A program made the translations under genes and the position numbers. From the NCBI GenBank assembly GCA_033060915.1, contig CM065388.1:32100501-32164500 (forward strand): a stretch of 64,000 bases of DNA, in the 5' to 3' direction. Below the pieces are notes generated by a model that saw only the letters and a program-made list of their open reading frames with translations, was not told the DNA's origin and did not search any database. This document shows positions 61,310 to 64,000 of this stretch, one piece after another. Each line of letters starts with the position of its first letter. Position 1 is the first letter of the stretch. This stretch comes from Euryodendron excelsum. Lineage: Eukaryota; Streptophyta; Magnoliopsida; Ericales; Pentaphylacaceae.

Positions 61310-62659
61310 GTGGACCTTTGTTCACATCTTTCTGTCATGTTGTATTAACTGCTTGTATGTTGCGAATGTATGGAATGGACAAGATGAATGGGAGTTGTTC
61401 GGCTCTTTCCTCCAATTTTTAAAAAACACACAGGCACTGCACATGCACTTGCATTCTACATATTTGCATTCTCTACCCTGATTTGTCCCTTATAGTTAGA
61501 AGGGGGAACAGTAAATTTATTGTGGGAAATATATTGTGTCAGTTTCTTCACCTACAGCTTCTTAATGGTTCCCCCATTTGGATCACCAACCGATAATGGC
61601 ACCACCTCGAGGAGTGGGCCTATATTTGAAGATCTAGGAATCGAGCCTTTTTAAGACGCATTAGTAAACCCTTAACATCATGCTCATATAGACACCATGC
61701 ACAGTCGAACCTCTGCTCAATTTAAGACACGCACACCATTTTCAAAACCATAGAGGAAAGAGCGATTACTTTTTATTTTCCTCTATACTTTTTTATTCCT
61801 GTTGTTATAATGATTGTACTCTTACTGTTAATGCCTGTATAACTGCTCATGCATCTATGTTTACTTTACAAATGCATTCTCTCTCTCTTTAATCTATGCA
61901 GCCATGTTCATGCTTTCAATATTCCATGTCAAGACAAGAGTTCCAAAGTAACTCAAGTCAATGCATTTCTATGCATATGGTCAACCCAAAGAGAGTGACA
62001 CCAAGTTCACTCTTCATTGCATTAAACCTATCAAAACCCTAAGGGTTCCCACGTAACCCTAAGGAATCATTGCATGCATTTCAAGTCATTCTATAAGAGG
62101 GGCCCCAATCCCTCTATGCTCACGGAGATAGGATCACCAAGAAGACAAGTGGCAATCAATTAACAAGATCTCTTAGCGACCTCCTTGACATCAAATCCAA
62201 AGAGGGCGAATCTGAAGACTGAAAAGTAGTTTAGGATTTCATATGTAAAACTAGATTGGTGAAAGTCCAAAGAAAATGTTTCTCTCTCCCCCATTAACCT
62301 GTACTCTGTTTCCTCTCGTATTCTAAATTCAAAGTTCTATGTTTCCCTTCCTTTTGAACATGCGAATGAAAGAAGATTCCCATCTGATAATAAAGTATTT
62401 GCATACAAGGGCAGACCTCCTATCTTCAAAAGTGAGCCAATATATCATATTTAGTCTCCTTCTCAAATAAGGACACCTTATGGCATGCATTTCATAAAAC
62501 TCTCTAAAAACTAAAAACTAACTTGCCATTTGTGTCCTTGTTTTTTTGCTTCTTTCATTTTCATTTATAGAGATCACACTACACTGAGTCAACATTGCTC
62601 CCTAGAAAAGTCAACATCCACCTAGAGAACCCATTATCACCCAACAAAGGGCATCACTT
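61310..62659 (+). other. Conserved leader before gag in E4
   Basis: Aligned in order with the leaders of E1 and E3. The pyrimidine tract ending TTTATAG at 62570 lies 89 nt before the gag ATG, exactly as in E3. No conserved open frame. Confidence 0.6.
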
Positions 62660-63404
62660 ATGGCTGTCAACCCTGAAGAATCATCTCAAGTCTCTCGAGA
62701 GGAGGTCAACGAAATGAGGACCAAGATTGATGAAATGTTCAAGCGCATTCAAACCATGGCCATGAAAGATGCTGTTGCAATCCCATCATCGTCCATAACT
62801 TCCTCCAAAGACCCTAAACCAACTAATCTAAGGATCGTGCTTCAATCTAACATTACTGGAAAGAACAAGGAAGACGCCAAGGGGGCCAACACTAAAAAGG
62901 AGAAAATTGTACTCCTCTCACCTGTCATAAAGAGGACTCCCTTAGACCCTCTCAGTTTAAAAATCCAAGGGCTAGAAGATTCAATACGAAGTCTTCATGG
63001 CCGTGACATTTATGGGTTTACTTCCTATGACAAGCTCTATTTCTTTCCTAACCATCCAAGACCTGCTAAGTTCAAAACGCCTGACTTCCAGAAGTATGAT
63101 GGCACTGGTGATCCTATTGTTCATCTTCGCCTGCATGCTCGGGTACTGAGTGGTCATGGGAACGATTCGAAACTGCTCATGTAATTGTTCCAACACAGTC
63201 TCACTGGGTCTGCTTTATAATGGTTCGCCCGTCTAGACCTAAGGAAGATCACCACCTGGATCAAGCTAGTTAACGTATTTAAAGCTCAATATTGCCACAA
63301 CATAGATATCACTTCTGACCGTTGGTCCTTGGTGATAATGAGTCAAGGAGAGAAAGAAAGCTTCAAAAGCTATGCCCTTAGATGGAGAGAAGCAGCAGCG
63401 TAAG
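62660..63404 (+). pseudogene. gag: Retrotransposon gag, 5' fragment (E4)
   Basis: ATG at 62660 (MAVNPEESSQVSREEVNEMRTK) begins a protein collinear with the E3 gag through the first part of the gag domain (KYDGTGDPIVHLRLH, and WFARLDLRKITTW after the stops). Three in-frame TAA stops lie at 63182-63184, 63218-63220 and 63401-63403, each where E3 has a glutamine codon. The region where E3 has its TGA stop reads AGA here. The frame is then cut by the LTR starting at 63405. Non-functional; inactivated both by stops and by insertion. Confidence 0.85.
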
Positions 63405-64000
63405 TGTAAGCACCCCATTTTTAACCGCTTGGCAGTCTACACTCTGTCCAGACTTGTTCTCAAGTCATTATGGGCATATTCCAACCAAAACCAATTTTCA
63501 AAGTCCAAATTTTGTCTATCCATTGCCTCGCGGGCCCACCAGGCCCAAATAGAGGCAAAATGACCAAAATGCCCTTAGGGGCATTGTTTTTTTTTTTCTG
63601 ATTCCAATCCCACTCTCGAGACAGTTTATTCCTTGAGACGATTCCACTCCAGGCGCATCTCTTCGGAGACGATAAGTACCCTTTCTAATCCCACTCTTGA
63701 GACAGTTTATTCCTCGAGATGGTTCCACTCCAGGCGCGTCTTTTCGGAGACTGTAAGACCCCTTTCCAACCCCTCTCTTGAGATAGTTTATTCCTCGAGA
63801 CGGTTCCAATCCAAGCACGTCTTTTCGGAGACGGTAAGACCCCTTTCCAACCCCTCTCTCGAGACAGTTTATTCCTCGAGACGGTTCCAATCCAGGCACG
63901 TCTTTTCGAAGACGGTAAGTCCCCTTTCCAATCCCTCTCTCGAGACAGTTTATTCCTCGAGACGGTCCGAGTAGCGAAACTACTCACAAAACCGTTAAAG
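63405..64000 (+). mobile_element. Family A LTR of E5, 5' end
   Basis: Starts TGTAAGCACCCC inside the E4 gag and runs past the window end. It holds four 81-bp hairpin units with stems at 63656, 63737, 63818 and 63899, exactly 81 bp apart, then the CTACTCACAAAAC block. It cannot be told whether it is a solo LTR or a whole element. Confidence 0.85.

Larger units (their letters stand above)
57063..63404 (+). mobile_element. LTR retrotransposon E4, 5' part
   Basis: 5' LTR 57063-61071 (TGTAAGCACTCC ... GGGTGCAACA, 4.0 kb), primer-binding site 61074, leader, and gag from 62660 until cut at 63405 by the LTR of E5. The remainder lies outside the window. It is inserted in the E2 interior. Its gag is closely related to that of E3, so it is of the coding type. 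Confidence 0.85.

Noticed and set aside
63600..63980. CRISPR-like regular repeat spacing
   Set aside because: Units are direct 81-bp tandem repeats without unique spacers, in a plant LTR.

Overview
This window is transposon-packed nuclear DNA of a flowering plant, most likely a eudicot; the species cannot be fixed from the sequence. I see no host gene, tRNA or rRNA. Almost every base belongs to long terminal repeat (LTR) retrotransposons with unusually long LTRs (about 3.3-4.8 kb). The one gag gene readable to its end has a Ty3/gypsy-type retrotransposon gag domain, and a plant mobile domain (PMD) gene lies antisense to it, as in the Tat/Ogre branch. No protease, reverse transcriptase, RNase H or integrase is visible, so every element here looks non-autonomous.

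Layout. 1-7194: reverse LTR of family A (S0), split by a solo LTR of family B at 2230-5503. 7195-8931: remnant of an older reverse LTR (E0). 8932-21292: forward element E1 with 5' LTR, non-coding interior and the start of its 3' LTR. E1's 3' LTR is split by reverse element E2 (LTR 21293-26112, interior 26113-27791 and 54101-57062). E2's interior is split by a forward family B LTR (S1, 27792-54100), which is itself split by element E3 (27985-50566). E3 carries gag, the antisense PMD gene and both LTRs. E3's 3' LTR is split by a reverse family A solo LTR (S2, 45395-50132) with a perfect 5-bp target duplication. E2's interior is split a second time by forward element E4 (57063 onward), whose gag is cut by the LTR of E5 (63405 to the window end). 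The central stack is six levels deep: E0 > E1 > E2 > S1 > E3 > S2.

How the parts may work together (inference). The LTR promoter has three 23-bp palindromes on an exact 38-bp period, with a TATA box on the next beat. A splice donor follows about 320 bp downstream, and a 3' splice site with a perfect TACTAAC branch point lies just after the primer-binding site, so gag mRNA may lose a 3-kb leader intron while genomic RNA keeps it. The antisense PMD gene has its own 5' intron with a TACTAAC branch point, a second small intron near its 3' end, and the same palindromes near its presumed start. Its reading frame is closed by five in-frame stops, all TAG.

Sequence quality. Positions 24215 to about 27791 are corrupted: a 928-base pure C run followed by about 2.6 kb in which bases are replaced mainly by C or A, without length change where I could test it. 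Proline- or glycine-rich open frames there are artefacts.
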